Numbered from the stretch's first letter, positions 1 through 9,930 are shown. The stretch: DNA of 64,000 nt from Tenacibaculum sp. MAR_2009_124 (GCF_900105455.1 NZ_FNSF01000001.1:5001-69000), one strand, 5' to 3'. Numbers and translations are program-made. Notes: generated by a model from the letters alone, not told the origin.

Positions 1-18
1 TTTATGGGAGAACTTTAA
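1..18 (+). other. possible 3' tail of an upstream reading frame
   Basis: The first 18 bases can be read as five sense codons followed by TAA at 16-18, ten bases before the glgA start. This could be the end of an upstream co-directional gene cut by the window edge. So few codons allow no identification, and the reading may be chance. Confidence 0.2.
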
Positions 19-27
19 TCCCCAAAA

Positions 28-1434
28 ATGAAAATACTTCACACTAGTTTCGAATGCCACCCTATAGCGAAAGTTGGTGGTTTAGCCGATGTTGTTGGCT
101 CATTACCCAAATATCAATCTAATTTTGATGTAGAGTCTTTTGTCGTTATGCCTTTTTACGAAAACTCGTATTTAAAAAAGAAAAAAATTGTAGAAATTAA
201 AAAAGGTGCTATTGATTTAAATGGTATAAGTTATCAATACGTAGTTTATAAATTCAAACCCAAGGATATTTCATATTCAGTCTATCTAATTCAAATTAAA
301 GATTTATTGGATACTGAGAATGTTTATGGATATATCAATGAAACGCAACGATACATTGGGTTTCAGAAGGCGGTATTAGATTGGATAAAGAGTGAAGATT
401 TAACATTTGATGTAATCCATTGTCATGATCATCATACATCGCTTATACCTTTTTTTATAAAGCACTGTTCAGAATACAAATGCCTTGAAAATACCCCAAC
501 TGTTTTAACAATTCATAATGCACAATACCAGGGACAATTTGCACATGATAGTTTAAACTTATTACCTCAATTTGATTTTAATAATGTAGGATTACTTGAT
601 TGGTATGGTTCTGTGAATCCTTTAGCAGCTGGAATTAAATGTGCTACTAAAGTTAATACGGTGTCTCCTTCTTATATGGAAGAGCTAAAAAAGAATGCAG
701 CTGGTTTAGAAGGTTTGCTATCATCAGAGAGTGATAAGTTTCATGGAATTTTGAATGGAATAGATACTGCCGTTTGGAACCCCGAGACAGACGGTTCAAT
801 ATCTAAAAATTATAGAGTAGGTAATGTTATTTCTGGAAAAAAGGCTAACAAAACGGCGCTTTGTAAAAAATATGGATTAGATCCAGAATTACCTTTATTT
901 GGTTTTATAGGCAGACTTGTTTATGAAAAGTCTGCAGATTTGTTGGCCGATGTTATCCGCGAAACTCTTTTAAAAACTAAAGAGCTTAATATTTTTGTAC
1001 TAGGTTCAGGAAACGAAGAGATTGAAGCACAGATTTTGGAGTTAAAAGAAGAATTTAAAGAACATTTTAATGCGTATATAGGGTATGACGAAGAACTTTC
1101 TCATTTAATATACGCTGGAGCTGACTTCTTATTAATGCCGTCGAGAGTCGAGCCTTGTGGATTAAATCAAATGTATTCATTACGATATGGAACAATACCT
1201 ATTGTTCGAAGAACTGGAGGTTTAAAAGATACCGTTGTAGATATAGGAGATGGTGGGTTTGGTATTTGTCATAATCAAGCTACTATATGGGATATTAGCT
1301 ATTCGATTGGTAGAGCCATAGAACTTTTTAAAGATCAAAAGAGTTTCAGAAAAATACAGAAGCAAATAATGAAAATAGATAATTCTTGGGATAAGTCAGC
1401 CAAAGAATATGTAGATCTATACAAATCAATCTAA
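28..1434 (+). CDS. glgA: glycogen synthase (GT5, ADP-glucose dependent)
   Basis: Glycogen synthase of glycosyltransferase family 5 transfers glucose from ADP-glucose to the non-reducing end of a growing alpha-1,4-glucan in the cytoplasm. The 468-residue length is normal for bacterial GlgA. The N-terminal KVGGLADVVGSLP motif (residues 15-27, with Lys15 the ADP-glucose-binding lysine of the KxGGL signature) is intact. The C-terminal half has FGFIGRLVYEKSADLL and the conserved EPCGLNQMYSLRYGTIPIV donor-binding segment followed by RRTGGLKDTV. The GT-B two-domain fold is therefore complete. It lies 21 bp upstream of glgC and is co-directional with glgC, glgB and a GH31 enzyme, which fits a glycogen operon whose promoter lies outside the window. 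ATG at 28 gives the canonical N-terminus (MKILHTSFEC), so the start is secure. Confidence 0.96.
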   Translation: MKILHTSFECHPIAKVGGLADVVGSLPKYQSNFDVESFVVMPFYENSYLKKKKIVEIKKGAIDLNGISYQYVVYKFKPKDISYSVYLIQIKDLLDTENVYGYINETQRYIGFQKAVLDWIKSEDLTFDVIHCHDHHTSLIPFFIKHCSEYKCLENTPTVLTIHNAQYQGQFAHDSLNLLPQFDFNNVGLLDWYGSVNPLAAGIKCATKVNTVSPSYMEELKKNAAGLEGLLSSESDKFHGILNGIDTAVWNPETDGSISKNYRVGNVISGKKANKTALCKKYGLDPELPLFGFIGRLVYEKSADLLADVIRETLLKTKELNIFVLGSGNEEIEAQILELKEEFKEHFNAYIGYDEELSHLIYAGADFLLMPSRVEPCGLNQMYSLRYGTIPIVRRTGGLKDTVVDIGDGGFGICHNQATIWDISYSIGRAIELFKDQKSFRKIQKQIMKIDNSWDKSAKEYVDLYKSI

Positions 1435-1455
1435 CCAAAAAAGAACCAAACTATA

Positions 1456-2730
1456 ATGATTAACAAAAAAGTTCTCGCAATTATATTGGGAGGTGGACAA
1501 GGGTCTCGATTATCTCCTCTTACAGACAAACGTTCGAAACCTTCAGTTTCTATGGCTGGTAAATACAGGTTAGTTGATATTCCTATTTCAAACTGCATAC
1601 ATTGTGATATAAAAAGAATGTTTGTGTTGACGCAATTCAATTCGGCTTCTCTCAACAGACATATTAAGAATACATACTCATTTAGTAGCTTTAGTGAAGC
1701 TTTTGTAGATATAATGGCCGCTGAGCAGACACCAGATAATAAAACATGGTTTCAAGGAACGGCCGATGCGGTAAGACAATCAATGCATCATGTTTTAAAT
1801 CATGAATTCGAATATGCCCTCATTCTTTCAGGAGATCAATTGTATCAAATGGATTTCAATAGAATGTTAGAGCAGCATATTGAAAAGAAGGCAGAAATTA
1901 GTGTTGCAACATTACCAGTTACGTTCAAAGAAGGTACAGAATTTGGTATTTTAAAAACAGATAGTGATAGTTTTATTTCTTCGTTTATAGAAAAACCTTC
2001 AGAAGATGAATTAAAAGGTTGGGAATCTGAAGTAGATGCTCAGATGAATAAAGAAGGGCGACATTATTTGGCTTCGATGGGAATATATATATTCAACAGA
2101 GATTTACTTGTTGAAATAATGTCAGATACAAGTACTACCGATTTTGGTAAGGAAATAATACCTAATTCCATTGGAAAAAATAAGGTGCTGGCATATCAAT
2201 ATAAAGGATATTGGACAGATATAGGAACCATTGGGTCTTTCTTTGAAGCAAATATAGATTTAACAAAAGAAGTTCCTAAATTTAATTTATTCAATCAAGC
2301 GAAGAGTATACTCACTCGTCCAAGAATATTACCGCCTTCAAAAATTTACGGAACACTTCTAAATAAATCCGTAATAGCTGATGGGTGTATTATCAATGCA
2401 AAAACAATTGATACTTGTGTTATCGGAATTCGATCAAGAATAGGTAAAGGATGTGAAATCAAAAATACCTATATGATTGGTGCGAATCAATATCAAGAAA
2501 AAGAATTAATGGAGAATAACGAACAAAATGAAACTCCGAAAATAGGTGTTGGAGATAATTGTATAGTAGAAAATGTTATTATCGACAAAGATGCGAGAAT
2601 CGGAAACAATGTTATTATTAAGGGAGGAAAGCATCTTGACGATACAGATAAGGATTCTTATGTAATCAAAGAAGGAATTGTGGTAATTAAGCGTGAAGCC
2701 GTTATAGAAGATGGTTTTGTTTTGCAATAG
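1456..2730 (+). CDS. glgC: glucose-1-phosphate adenylyltransferase (ADP-glucose pyrophosphorylase)
   Basis: Makes ADP-glucose from glucose-1-phosphate and ATP, the committed step of glycogen synthesis and the donor for the adjacent GlgA. The nucleotidyltransferase domain opens with AIILGGGQGSRLSPLTDKRSKPSV, the GGxGxRLxPLTxxRxKP signature of ADP-glucose pyrophosphorylases. It is followed by GKYRLVDIPISNC and WFQGTADAVRQ, and the sugar-phosphate-binding FIEKP segment is present. The C-terminal part (about residues 290-424) has the spaced Ile/Val-Gly hexapeptide pattern of a left-handed beta-helix. At 424 residues it is of ordinary family length. An in-family insertion (the NNEQNETPKIG region, about residue 355-365) resembles plant and cyanobacterial ADP-glucose pyrophosphorylases. 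The gene follows glgA by 21 bp and precedes glgB by about 100 bp, all on the same strand. Confidence 0.95.
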   Translation: MINKKVLAIILGGGQGSRLSPLTDKRSKPSVSMAGKYRLVDIPISNCIHCDIKRMFVLTQFNSASLNRHIKNTYSFSSFSEAFVDIMAAEQTPDNKTWFQGTADAVRQSMHHVLNHEFEYALILSGDQLYQMDFNRMLEQHIEKKAEISVATLPVTFKEGTEFGILKTDSDSFISSFIEKPSEDELKGWESEVDAQMNKEGRHYLASMGIYIFNRDLLVEIMSDTSTTDFGKEIIPNSIGKNKVLAYQYKGYWTDIGTIGSFFEANIDLTKEVPKFNLFNQAKSILTRPRILPPSKIYGTLLNKSVIADGCIINAKTIDTCVIGIRSRIGKGCEIKNTYMIGANQYQEKELMENNEQNETPKIGVGDNCIVENVIIDKDARIGNNVIIKGGKHLDDTDKDSYVIKEGIVVIKREAVIEDGFVLQ

Positions 2731-2831
2731 ATCGAGAGTTTGCAATTTTAAAAGCACAATTAAAGAGCTAAACTTAGAAGCTTCATGAAAAGTTGAAGTT
2801 TTAAACCTCACTTAGTGAGCAATACTATTAT

Positions 2832-4745
2832 ATGAGTAAAGTTATACCACATAGTTTATTTACAGAATTTGATATCGGATTATTCAAACAAGGAAAACAT
2901 TACCGTTTATACGAAAAATTGGGCTCGCATGCCGCAACCATCGATGGCGTTATGGGTACCTACTTCGCCGTTTGGGCCCCTTCGGCGAAAGAAGTATATG
3001 TCGTTGGAGATTTTAATTATTGGTCGGATAATGAACATTTATTAAATGTTCGATGGGATGAATCTGGTATTTGGGAGGGATTCATACCTAATGTTGGAAA
3101 AGGAAGTTTGTATAAATATAAAATCCATTCTCATAACAATAACATTGTAACAGAAAAAACGGATCCCTATGCTAGGCGATTTGAGCATCCACCAAAAACC
3201 GCATCGGTTGTGTGGTATGATTCATATGAATGGGAAGATACCAAATGGATGAAAATGCGCAAGGAAAAGAATGCCCTTGATGCTCCTTTTTCTGTATATG
3301 AAGTCCATTTAGGTTCCTGGAAGAAAAAGTTTAACGACAAAAACAGGTCCTTGTCGTATGTTGAATTGGCAGATGAGCTCGTTACTTATGTAAAAAAAAT
3401 GAAGTTTACCCATGTTGAGTTTATGCCCATTATGGAGTATCCTTATGATCCTTCTTGGGGATATCAAATTACAGGATATTTTGCACCAACTTCCCGATAC
3501 GGATATCCAGAGGAGTTTAAACTTCTAATTGATAAATTTCATCAAAACGATATAGGGGTTATATTGGATTGGGTTCCCTCTCATTTTCCTGAAGATAATC
3601 ATGGTCTAGGTTTTTTTGACGGTTCACATTTGTATGAACATCCTGATAGAAGGAAAGGTTACCATCCCGATTGGAAAAGTTTAATCTTTAATTATGGAAG
3701 AAATGAAGTAAAAAGTTTCCTTATTAGCAATGCTATTTTTTGGTTAGATCAATATCATATTGACGGCTTAAGGGTAGATGCCGTTGCTTCCATGATTTTT
3801 CTCGATTATTCACGGAATTATGGTGAATGGGAGCCAAATATGATGGGAGGAAATGAATATTTGGAGGCGATAGATTTTTTGAAAGAGTTAAATGAAGAGG
3901 TATATGGATCATTTCCTGATGTGCAGACTATCGCGGAGGAATCCACAGCCTTTCCTAAAGTTTCAAAACCAACGTCTATAGGAGGGCTTGGATTCGGAAA
4001 AAAATGGATGATGGGTTGGATGCACGATTCTTTGCAATATTTTGGAAAACTACCTATATATCGTAAAAGTCATCAAAACGATTTAACCTTTAGTATGACT
4101 TATGCGTTTTCTGAGAATTTTATGTTACCATTATCTCATGATGAAGTGGTACATGGTAAAAATAGTATTATAGGAAGAATGCCAGGTGATGAATGGCAAA
4201 AATTTGCAAACCTTAGAGTGTTGTATAGTTATATGTTTACCCACCCTGGAAGTAAATTATTATTTATGGGAGGTGAATTTGGTCAACATACAGAATGGAA
4301 TTTCAGAAATAGCTTGGATTGGTATGTTTTGGAATATGATTTTCATAAGGGAATTCAACAGTTAATTATAGATCTTAATAGTTTGTATCGAAAGTATCCT
4401 GCACTTTATCAAAAGCAGTTTGAAAGCGATGGATTTGAATGGATAGCTTATGATGATTATGAAAATTCAGTAATAAGTTATTTACGAAAAGGACAATCAG
4501 AAAATGATTCTTTAATGGTCGTTTGTAATATGACTCCCGTACCTCGTGATATCTATCGAATTGGAGTACCTAGAAAAGGTACACTGGTAGAAGTATTAAA
4601 TAGTGATGAAAAGAAATACGGAGGAACTGGAAATTATGTAAATGAGAAAGTTCTTACGGATACTTCAGAATGGAATGGTAGAAAATATTCGTGCGAGGTT
4701 ACATTACCACCTTTGAGCACAACAATTTTTACAATAGAGAATTAA
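2832..4745 (+). CDS. glgB: 1,4-alpha-glucan branching enzyme (CBM48 + GH13)
   Basis: Branching enzyme cuts an alpha-1,4 chain and re-attaches it in alpha-1,6 linkage. The 637-residue protein has an N-terminal CBM48-like domain (YFAVWAPSAKEVYVVGDFNYW, near residues 45-65) and a GH13 barrel. It has the four conserved regions: DWVPSHF, DGLRVDAVASM (nucleophile Asp316), IAEEST (acid/base Glu near 369-370) and LSHDEVVHGK (transition-state Asp). The C-terminal beta-sandwich ends in the typical LPPLSTTIF segment. The length fits GlgB forms with a single CBM48, shorter than the 728-residue E. coli enzyme that has an extra N1 domain. It completes the glgA-glgC-glgB set. The 101-bp gap to glgC contains no obvious terminator. 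Confidence 0.95.
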   Translation: MSKVIPHSLFTEFDIGLFKQGKHYRLYEKLGSHAATIDGVMGTYFAVWAPSAKEVYVVGDFNYWSDNEHLLNVRWDESGIWEGFIPNVGKGSLYKYKIHSHNNNIVTEKTDPYARRFEHPPKTASVVWYDSYEWEDTKWMKMRKEKNALDAPFSVYEVHLGSWKKKFNDKNRSLSYVELADELVTYVKKMKFTHVEFMPIMEYPYDPSWGYQITGYFAPTSRYGYPEEFKLLIDKFHQNDIGVILDWVPSHFPEDNHGLGFFDGSHLYEHPDRRKGYHPDWKSLIFNYGRNEVKSFLISNAIFWLDQYHIDGLRVDAVASMIFLDYSRNYGEWEPNMMGGNEYLEAIDFLKELNEEVYGSFPDVQTIAEESTAFPKVSKPTSIGGLGFGKKWMMGWMHDSLQYFGKLPIYRKSHQNDLTFSMTYAFSENFMLPLSHDEVVHGKNSIIGRMPGDEWQKFANLRVLYSYMFTHPGSKLLFMGGEFGQHTEWNFRNSLDWYVLEYDFHKGIQQLIIDLNSLYRKYPALYQKQFESDGFEWIAYDDYENSVISYLRKGQSENDSLMVVCNMTPVPRDIYRIGVPRKGTLVEVLNSDEKKYGGTGNYVNEKVLTDTSEWNGRKYSCEVTLPPLSTTIFTIEN

Positions 4746-4826
4746 TAAAAAATAAAAAGAAATTCGCACAAGTACGCGAATGATTTAATCTCACTTAAAA
4801 GAGAAAATCAACTAAACTTAAATCGT

Positions 4827-7229
4827 ATGATTGTTAACACGCAGCTTGAAAACAAAGGAAATCTTTTTCCTGGTAAAATACGTTCCTTTGAACAGGACGT
4901 TGATAAAATCTACTTTAAAACTGAAAATGGAGTTATTCTTCAAGTTACCGTACTTCGTGGAAGTGTTATAAGGTTTAGATACGCTACTGATAATAATTTT
5001 GAAAATGATTTTTCATATGCCATAAGTAATGAAGGAGCTAGAGGTTACAGCAAGTTAGACGTCGAAGAGCACGAGAATCATTATAAAATAATTACGATTA
5101 AAGTAATTATTGAAATAAGTAAATCAGATTTAAGAACTTCGATTTACGATACTTTGGGAAATGTAATTTGTAATGATGATTGGGGGTTCCATTGGGAACA
5201 AAGCTATGAGTACGGAGGAAATATTGTAAAAATGAGTAAATCCGCACCTCAAGGAGAATGTTATTATGGGCTAGGAGATAAAGCAATGCACTTAAATTTA
5301 AAAGGGAAACGTGTTGAAAATTGGGCTACCGATCAGTATGCTTTTGGTAAAGATCAGGATCCTTTGTATAAAAGTGTGCCTTTTTATATTGGAATGTATG
5401 AAGAAAGAGCCTATGGCGTTTTCTTTGATAATACTTTTAAAACATTTTTTGACTTTTGTAACGAACGAAGAAACGTTACTAGTTTTTGGGCGCATGGAGG
5501 AGAAATGAATTATTATTTCTTTTATGGGCCAGACATGCAAGATGTTATTACAAGATATACCGATTTAACGGGAAAACCGGAACTACCTCCGCTATGGGCT
5601 TTGGGGTATCATCAATGCAAATGGAGCTATTATCCAGAATCAAAGGTGAGAGAAGTCACTCAAAAATTTAGGGAGTTACAAATTCCTTGCGATGCGATTT
5701 ATTTGGATATTGATTATATGGATGGATTTAGATGTTTCACTTGGAACAAAGATTATTTTCCTGATCCAAAAAAAATGGTTTCTGAGTTGGAGGAAGATGG
5801 GTTCAAAACTGTAGTTATTATAGATCCAGGAATAAAAATTGATGATGATTATTGGGTTTACAAGGAGGCTTTGGATAAAGATTACTTTTGTAAGAGAGCC
5901 GATGGCCCTTATATGAGAGGGAAAGTATGGCCTGGAGAATGTTATTTTCCTGATTTTACGAATCCAGAAGTGAGAAAATGGTGGTCTGGTTTATTTAAAG
6001 AAATTATCGATGATATTGGAGTAAAAGGAGTGTGGAACGATATGAATGAGCCTGCGGTAATGGAGGTGCCTTCTAAAACATTTCCAAACGATGTTCGCCA
6101 TAATTACGATGGAAACTTTTGCAGCCATAGAAAGGCACATAATATTTATGGTACTCAAATGGCTAGGGCAACTTATGAAGGCGTTAAGAAATATTCATAT
6201 CCCAAAAGACCTTTTATTATAACTCGTTCAGCTTATTCTGGCGCACAACGATACACGTCTTCTTGGACAGGTGATAACGTTGCTTCATGGGAGCATTTAT
6301 GGATCGCAAATATTCAAGCTCAGCGTATGAGTATGAGTGGAATGTCTTTTACAGGAAGCGATATTGGAGGGTTTGCTGAGCATCCAACGGGTGAATTGTA
6401 TACACGATGGATTCAATTAGGAGTGTTTCATCCATTTTGCAGGACACATTCTTCTGGAGATCATGGAAATCAAGAACCATGGACATTTGGAGAAGAGGTA
6501 ATCGCTGTTACAAAAAAATATGTTGAATTACGTTACCAATTACTTCCTTATTTATATACTATGTTTTGGGAATATGCTGAGTATGGAATTCCGATGCTTA
6601 AACCTTTGGTACTATTCGATCAATATGATTTGCAAACTCATTATAGAACAGACGAATTTGTTTTTGGAAATCAAATTTTAGTATGTCCAGTTCAAGAACC
6701 TAATTCGAAAGGAAGAAGAATGTATATCCCGAGAGGGAACTGGTATAACTATTGGACCAAAGAGTATATTTCTGGTGGAATGGAACATTGGGTTGATGCT
6801 GATATTGATATTATTCCAATGTTTATAAAAGAAGGAGCTTTAATACCTAAATATCCTGTTCAGCAATATGTAGGAGAAAAAACAATTGAAGTGTTAAAAA
6901 TTGAAGCCTATTTTAAACTAGAAGAAAAAGAAGTATCTAAAGTTTATGAAGATGCCCAAGATGGTTATGATTATATGAAAGGGAGGTATTGTTTAAGAAC
7001 TTTTACCATTACAGGGAAAGAAAAAGAGGTAATTATTCAACAGCATAAAGATGGTACTTTTATTACGGAATACGATACGATAGAATTTGAGTTTATAGGT
7101 TTACCTTTTACGATAAGAGAGGTAGAAGTAGATAACGTAATTGTAGATTTAAGAAGTATTCAGAGTTCGGAGAATGATACTATTTTAGGTATTCCGAAGG
7201 ATTTTAAGGAGATTCATGTTATCGGCTAA
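4827..7229 (+). CDS. GH31 alpha-glucosidase
   Basis: Glycoside hydrolase family 31 enzyme, expected to release glucose from alpha-glucans or oligosaccharides. The 800-residue protein has an N-terminal beta-sandwich domain (about 1-240) and the barrel with both catalytic motifs: GVWNDMNEPAV (nucleophile Asp405) and SWTGDNVASW (acid/base Asp483). The substrate-binding GFHWEQ/WALGYHQCKWSYYP region and HSSGDHGNQEPW are also conserved. There is no signal peptide, so action in the cytoplasm is likely. As the last gene of the glycogen block it is probably involved in alpha-glucan turnover, although GH31 also includes alpha-xylosidases and transglycosylases and exact specificity is not readable. The ATG at 4827 gives a normal N-terminus. 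A clear terminator follows the stop codon. Confidence 0.93.
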   Translation: MIVNTQLENKGNLFPGKIRSFEQDVDKIYFKTENGVILQVTVLRGSVIRFRYATDNNFENDFSYAISNEGARGYSKLDVEEHENHYKIITIKVIIEISKSDLRTSIYDTLGNVICNDDWGFHWEQSYEYGGNIVKMSKSAPQGECYYGLGDKAMHLNLKGKRVENWATDQYAFGKDQDPLYKSVPFYIGMYEERAYGVFFDNTFKTFFDFCNERRNVTSFWAHGGEMNYYFFYGPDMQDVITRYTDLTGKPELPPLWALGYHQCKWSYYPESKVREVTQKFRELQIPCDAIYLDIDYMDGFRCFTWNKDYFPDPKKMVSELEEDGFKTVVIIDPGIKIDDDYWVYKEALDKDYFCKRADGPYMRGKVWPGECYFPDFTNPEVRKWWSGLFKEIIDDIGVKGVWNDMNEPAVMEVPSKTFPNDVRHNYDGNFCSHRKAHNIYGTQMARATYEGVKKYSYPKRPFIITRSAYSGAQRYTSSWTGDNVASWEHLWIANIQAQRMSMSGMSFTGSDIGGFAEHPTGELYTRWIQLGVFHPFCRTHSSGDHGNQEPWTFGEEVIAVTKKYVELRYQLLPYLYTMFWEYAEYGIPMLKPLVLFDQYDLQTHYRTDEFVFGNQILVCPVQEPNSKGRRMYIPRGNWYNYWTKEYISGGMEHWVDADIDIIPMFIKEGALIPKYPVQQYVGEKTIEVLKIEAYFKLEEKEVSKVYEDAQDGYDYMKGRYCLRTFTITGKEKEVIIQQHKDGTFITEYDTIEFEFIGLPFTIREVEVDNVIVDLRSIQSSENDTILGIPKDFKEIHVIG

Positions 7230-7244
7230 GGATGATAACAAAAT

Positions 7245-7277
7245 AAAAGCTCAAGATTTAATTCTTGAGCTTTTTTT
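7245..7277 (+). terminator. intrinsic terminator after the glycogen/GH31 block
   Basis: A 12-bp perfect stem, AAAAGCTCAAGA (7245-7256) and TCTTGAGCTTTT (7263-7274), has a 6-base loop and runs into a T tract. It lies 16 bp after the GH31 stop. The reverse strand also reads into TTTTATTTT, so it may serve the convergent protease gene as well. Confidence 0.85.
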
Positions 7278-7334
7278 AATGGACTCAATAATTACTTTTA
7301 TTGATTGTCCGTTATTTTCATAATCAACATATTG

Positions 7335-7350
7335 GGTGTCATTTGACACC
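7335..7350. repeat. 16-bp palindrome between convergent genes
   Basis: GGTGTCATTTGACACC consists of 7-bp perfect arms around a TT centre. It lies in the short gap between the GH31 gene and the convergent protease gene. No T tract follows, so it is not an intrinsic terminator. It has the form of a dimeric-regulator site, but its position downstream of both genes gives no promoter to regulate. Confidence 0.4.
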
Positions 7351-7381
7351 TACGATTTATGGTCAATTATGGATAAACATA

Positions 7382-9736
7382 TTATTTTTTAATAAATTTT
7401 ATCATTTTGGTTTGGCCTTTGTACCCTATTCGAATGAAATAAACCCCTGGTTGATAATGACGAATATCTTTATCGTCATGTTTGATATCATCAATATAAT
7501 TTCCAGACTGATTATAAATTTTAATAGAGCCAACTCTGTTACGAAGTGATAAACTATTATTTATGGGGTTACCGACCAAAGTTGTTGCAATTAAAGCGGC
7601 GTTGCAGCTACCTATTCTTTTCCAAACTTGAGTGTATATATTGGGAAAAGCATATCTACTCCACCATATAGCTTCATAAAGTGTGTTCTGATAAACAACT
7701 TTATCTCTTATTTTATAAGTTTTTGAGGTCTTCCATTCTTCAATATTGTCACAAACACTTCCCGTACTTGGGTTTTTAACTTGAATTTGAACCGTTTTTT
7801 CGGAAGAAGCCCCCTTAGAATCTGTGGTTCTAAACCTAATTGTAAAATTACCATAATTACTAGGAGTCCATTGCGCTGTACTTGAATTAAAAGTTTGTCC
7901 ACCAACATTGATTTCAGTGGTTGTAGAATCACCATCAGGATCACTAATATTGCAGCTAATAGTTATTGGCTGGAAAGTTGTTTGCTCAAAAACTTGACCA
8001 TTGTTAGGGCTAATAATTGTTATGGATGGAGGATTATTGTTTGGCTCTTTAATCGTAATATTAATGGTAGAACTTCCAGTTTTTCCTGTTGTAGTAGTGG
8101 CAGTTCCTTTAATAGTGAAATTACCATATTTAGAAGGTGTCCATGAAGCGGACGTACCATTGAAGTTTTGATTATCGACGTTAATCGTAGATGAATATGA
8201 ACTACTACCTGTATTAGTGACATTAATTTGAATGGAAACAGGTTTCAATTGATCTAAGGTTATTACTTGATTGTTTGTAGGAGTACTGAAAGTTATCGTT
8301 GGATTAGTTCCATTTGAAGTTCCGGTAATTGAACCAGAAATACCATACCAACCTAAAGATGAGTAGCGAGAAAAACCGTTACTAGGTGTTCCTTCCGAAC
8401 CGCTTTCAATAATTAAAGTATAGTTGCCTGATGGAAGATTTTGATTAAAGTTCGCTTTACGGTCTCTTTTGGGGTTGCTTTGTGCAACGGTAGCTCCATT
8501 TGAGTTTTCAATTCGAGCATTGATATCTAAAAACGTTATATATTCTATTGGTTTAATGGAAAGGTTTATTTTTCCTCCTGAACTTCCGATTGAGAAATTA
8601 AATCGATCAGTATCTGAATTTGTTTCTATTAAGCCTTTGTTTTTTTCTTGGTTTACAGTTCCATTAGATATTTGTAAGGCTTTTCCTTGTGAATTATCAT
8701 CTTGACGATATGAAAGATATCTTCTTATAAGAGTTAAATCATTTTCTTTGTTTGTCGCAGTGTTATATTCTCCTTTGCTGTATTGAAATAATGGATTTCC
8801 CCAAGAGCTTGAGAAATAATAATTACCCATAATTGGCACCCATTGAAACTCAGGTAATCCTTGATAGTACTCTCCACCTGGAGTTCCTCTATCATGACTT
8901 AGCCCTAATTGATGTCCAACTTCATGCGCAAGAGTAAGTCCATAGAATTTAGGATTTGTTTCTCTGTAAATGATAGAAGGTCTTGATGTACCAAAAGAGT
9001 TTAGATAGGCATAGGAGCGTCCTGTTTGGCTTTTCATTTGAGCAATTCCAGAGTTTACAACTGGAGTAGCTGTATATAAAGAATGGTCAGTAGTTACATT
9101 AACATTAAATGCCGAAAGGGCGGAAGCTAAACATTGATAAACCTTCCAAATGTCTTCCTTAGAACCATATTTGGGGTTGGCACCATTCATTATCTCTCTT
9201 AAATCAATATACATTACCTTAGGAGCTCCTGGTAAGCTTTGAAGCTTTCTTACATCTGTTCCTGGGTAATTCCCAATATGTTCTTTAGAATGTTCATGAT
9301 GTTGATGCTGGGGGTTATTAAAATTACAAACTGAAACTAATTTATGAGAAGGAACTTTTTGAACGGTTACTTTTCCCGTTTTGTTAGTAGTGTATTCATA
9401 GCCGTAACTTTTAGTTTGATCTAAGGCATAACCGTAAATATTATTCTGATTCCCTCGAAGAATAAAAACGGACTTTTCATTTTTTTCAATGGTTCCATTT
9501 AAAGACATTTCACCATTTTCGTAATAGTAATCTTTTAAAGAAATAGGAATTGAATGGTTATCGGTTAACTTAAATTTAATTTGACGGTTTAGGTTGTTTT
9601 TTGAATTTTTAAAGGTACAGAGATCGAGAATGTCTTTAGGAGTTCCGATTTCGACTTTTTTTGATTGCTCTTGAGCAAAATTTATTGATGTGTAAAGACA
9701 TATCAAACAAATTAGAAAGGGTTTGAAGGTTTTCAT
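7382..9736 (-). CDS. secreted M12B-like zinc metalloprotease with PKD/Ig-type domains and T9SS sorting domain
   Basis: Predicted extracellular protease of 784 residues. An N-terminal signal peptide (MKTFKPFLICLICLYTSINFAQ) is followed by a propeptide-like region. The zinc site HEVGHQLGLSHD (His271, Glu272, His275, His281) matches the HExxHxxGxxH(D) metzincin signature of reprolysin-like (M12B) peptidases. A PPC-like beta domain (about 370-455) follows, then two Ig/PKD-type repeats (about 470-560 and 565-650) that share the pattern W-T/P-S-x-Y-G-N-F-T-I. Next comes a carbohydrate-binding CBM5/12-like segment (EEWKTSKTYKIRDKVVYQ with WW and W residues, about 655-700). The last 70 residues, ending PGVYFIRIGYKGQTKMIKF, are a type A sorting domain of the type IX secretion system. 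Standing alone, it has no operon partner. The chitin-binding-like segment suggests action on or near polysaccharide surfaces (inference). Confidence 0.9.
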   Translation of the reverse strand: MKTFKPFLICLICLYTSINFAQEQSKKVEIGTPKDILDLCTFKNSKNNLNRQIKFKLTDNHSIPISLKDYYYENGEMSLNGTIEKNEKSVFILRGNQNNIYGYALDQTKSYGYEYTTNKTGKVTVQKVPSHKLVSVCNFNNPQHQHHEHSKEHIGNYPGTDVRKLQSLPGAPKVMYIDLREIMNGANPKYGSKEDIWKVYQCLASALSAFNVNVTTDHSLYTATPVVNSGIAQMKSQTGRSYAYLNSFGTSRPSIIYRETNPKFYGLTLAHEVGHQLGLSHDRGTPGGEYYQGLPEFQWVPIMGNYYFSSSWGNPLFQYSKGEYNTATNKENDLTLIRRYLSYRQDDNSQGKALQISNGTVNQEKNKGLIETNSDTDRFNFSIGSSGGKINLSIKPIEYITFLDINARIENSNGATVAQSNPKRDRKANFNQNLPSGNYTLIIESGSEGTPSNGFSRYSSLGWYGISGSITGTSNGTNPTITFSTPTNNQVITLDQLKPVSIQINVTNTGSSSYSSTINVDNQNFNGTSASWTPSKYGNFTIKGTATTTTGKTGSSTINITIKEPNNNPPSITIISPNNGQVFEQTTFQPITISCNISDPDGDSTTTEINVGGQTFNSSTAQWTPSNYGNFTIRFRTTDSKGASSEKTVQIQVKNPSTGSVCDNIEEWKTSKTYKIRDKVVYQNTLYEAIWWSRYAFPNIYTQVWKRIGSCNAALIATTLVGNPINNSLSLRNRVGSIKIYNQSGNYIDDIKHDDKDIRHYQPGVYFIRIGYKGQTKMIKFIKK

Positions 9737-9930
9737 AATGGGTTAAAATATTAAGTTAGTACTGGTTAGTTTACTTAATAACGTTTGTAATCGAATATGA
9801 TTAAATTTAATAAAACCTTCTAATTGTGTGAAAGTAAGTATATTGTGTGTTTTGGTCTAAAAAAATCTCTAAACGGAGCAATTTTGAATATGAACGAAGT
9901 GATCTAAAGGATAAACAATAGTTAGAAAAC

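Noticed and set aside
1431..2811. Minus-strand frames overlapping glgC
   Set aside because: They are antisense to a complete glgC gene with all expected motifs.
7301..7549. Plus-strand frame of 82 codons overlapping the 3' end of the protease gene
   Set aside because: It is largely antisense to the well-supported sorting domain, and its translation has no recognisable features.
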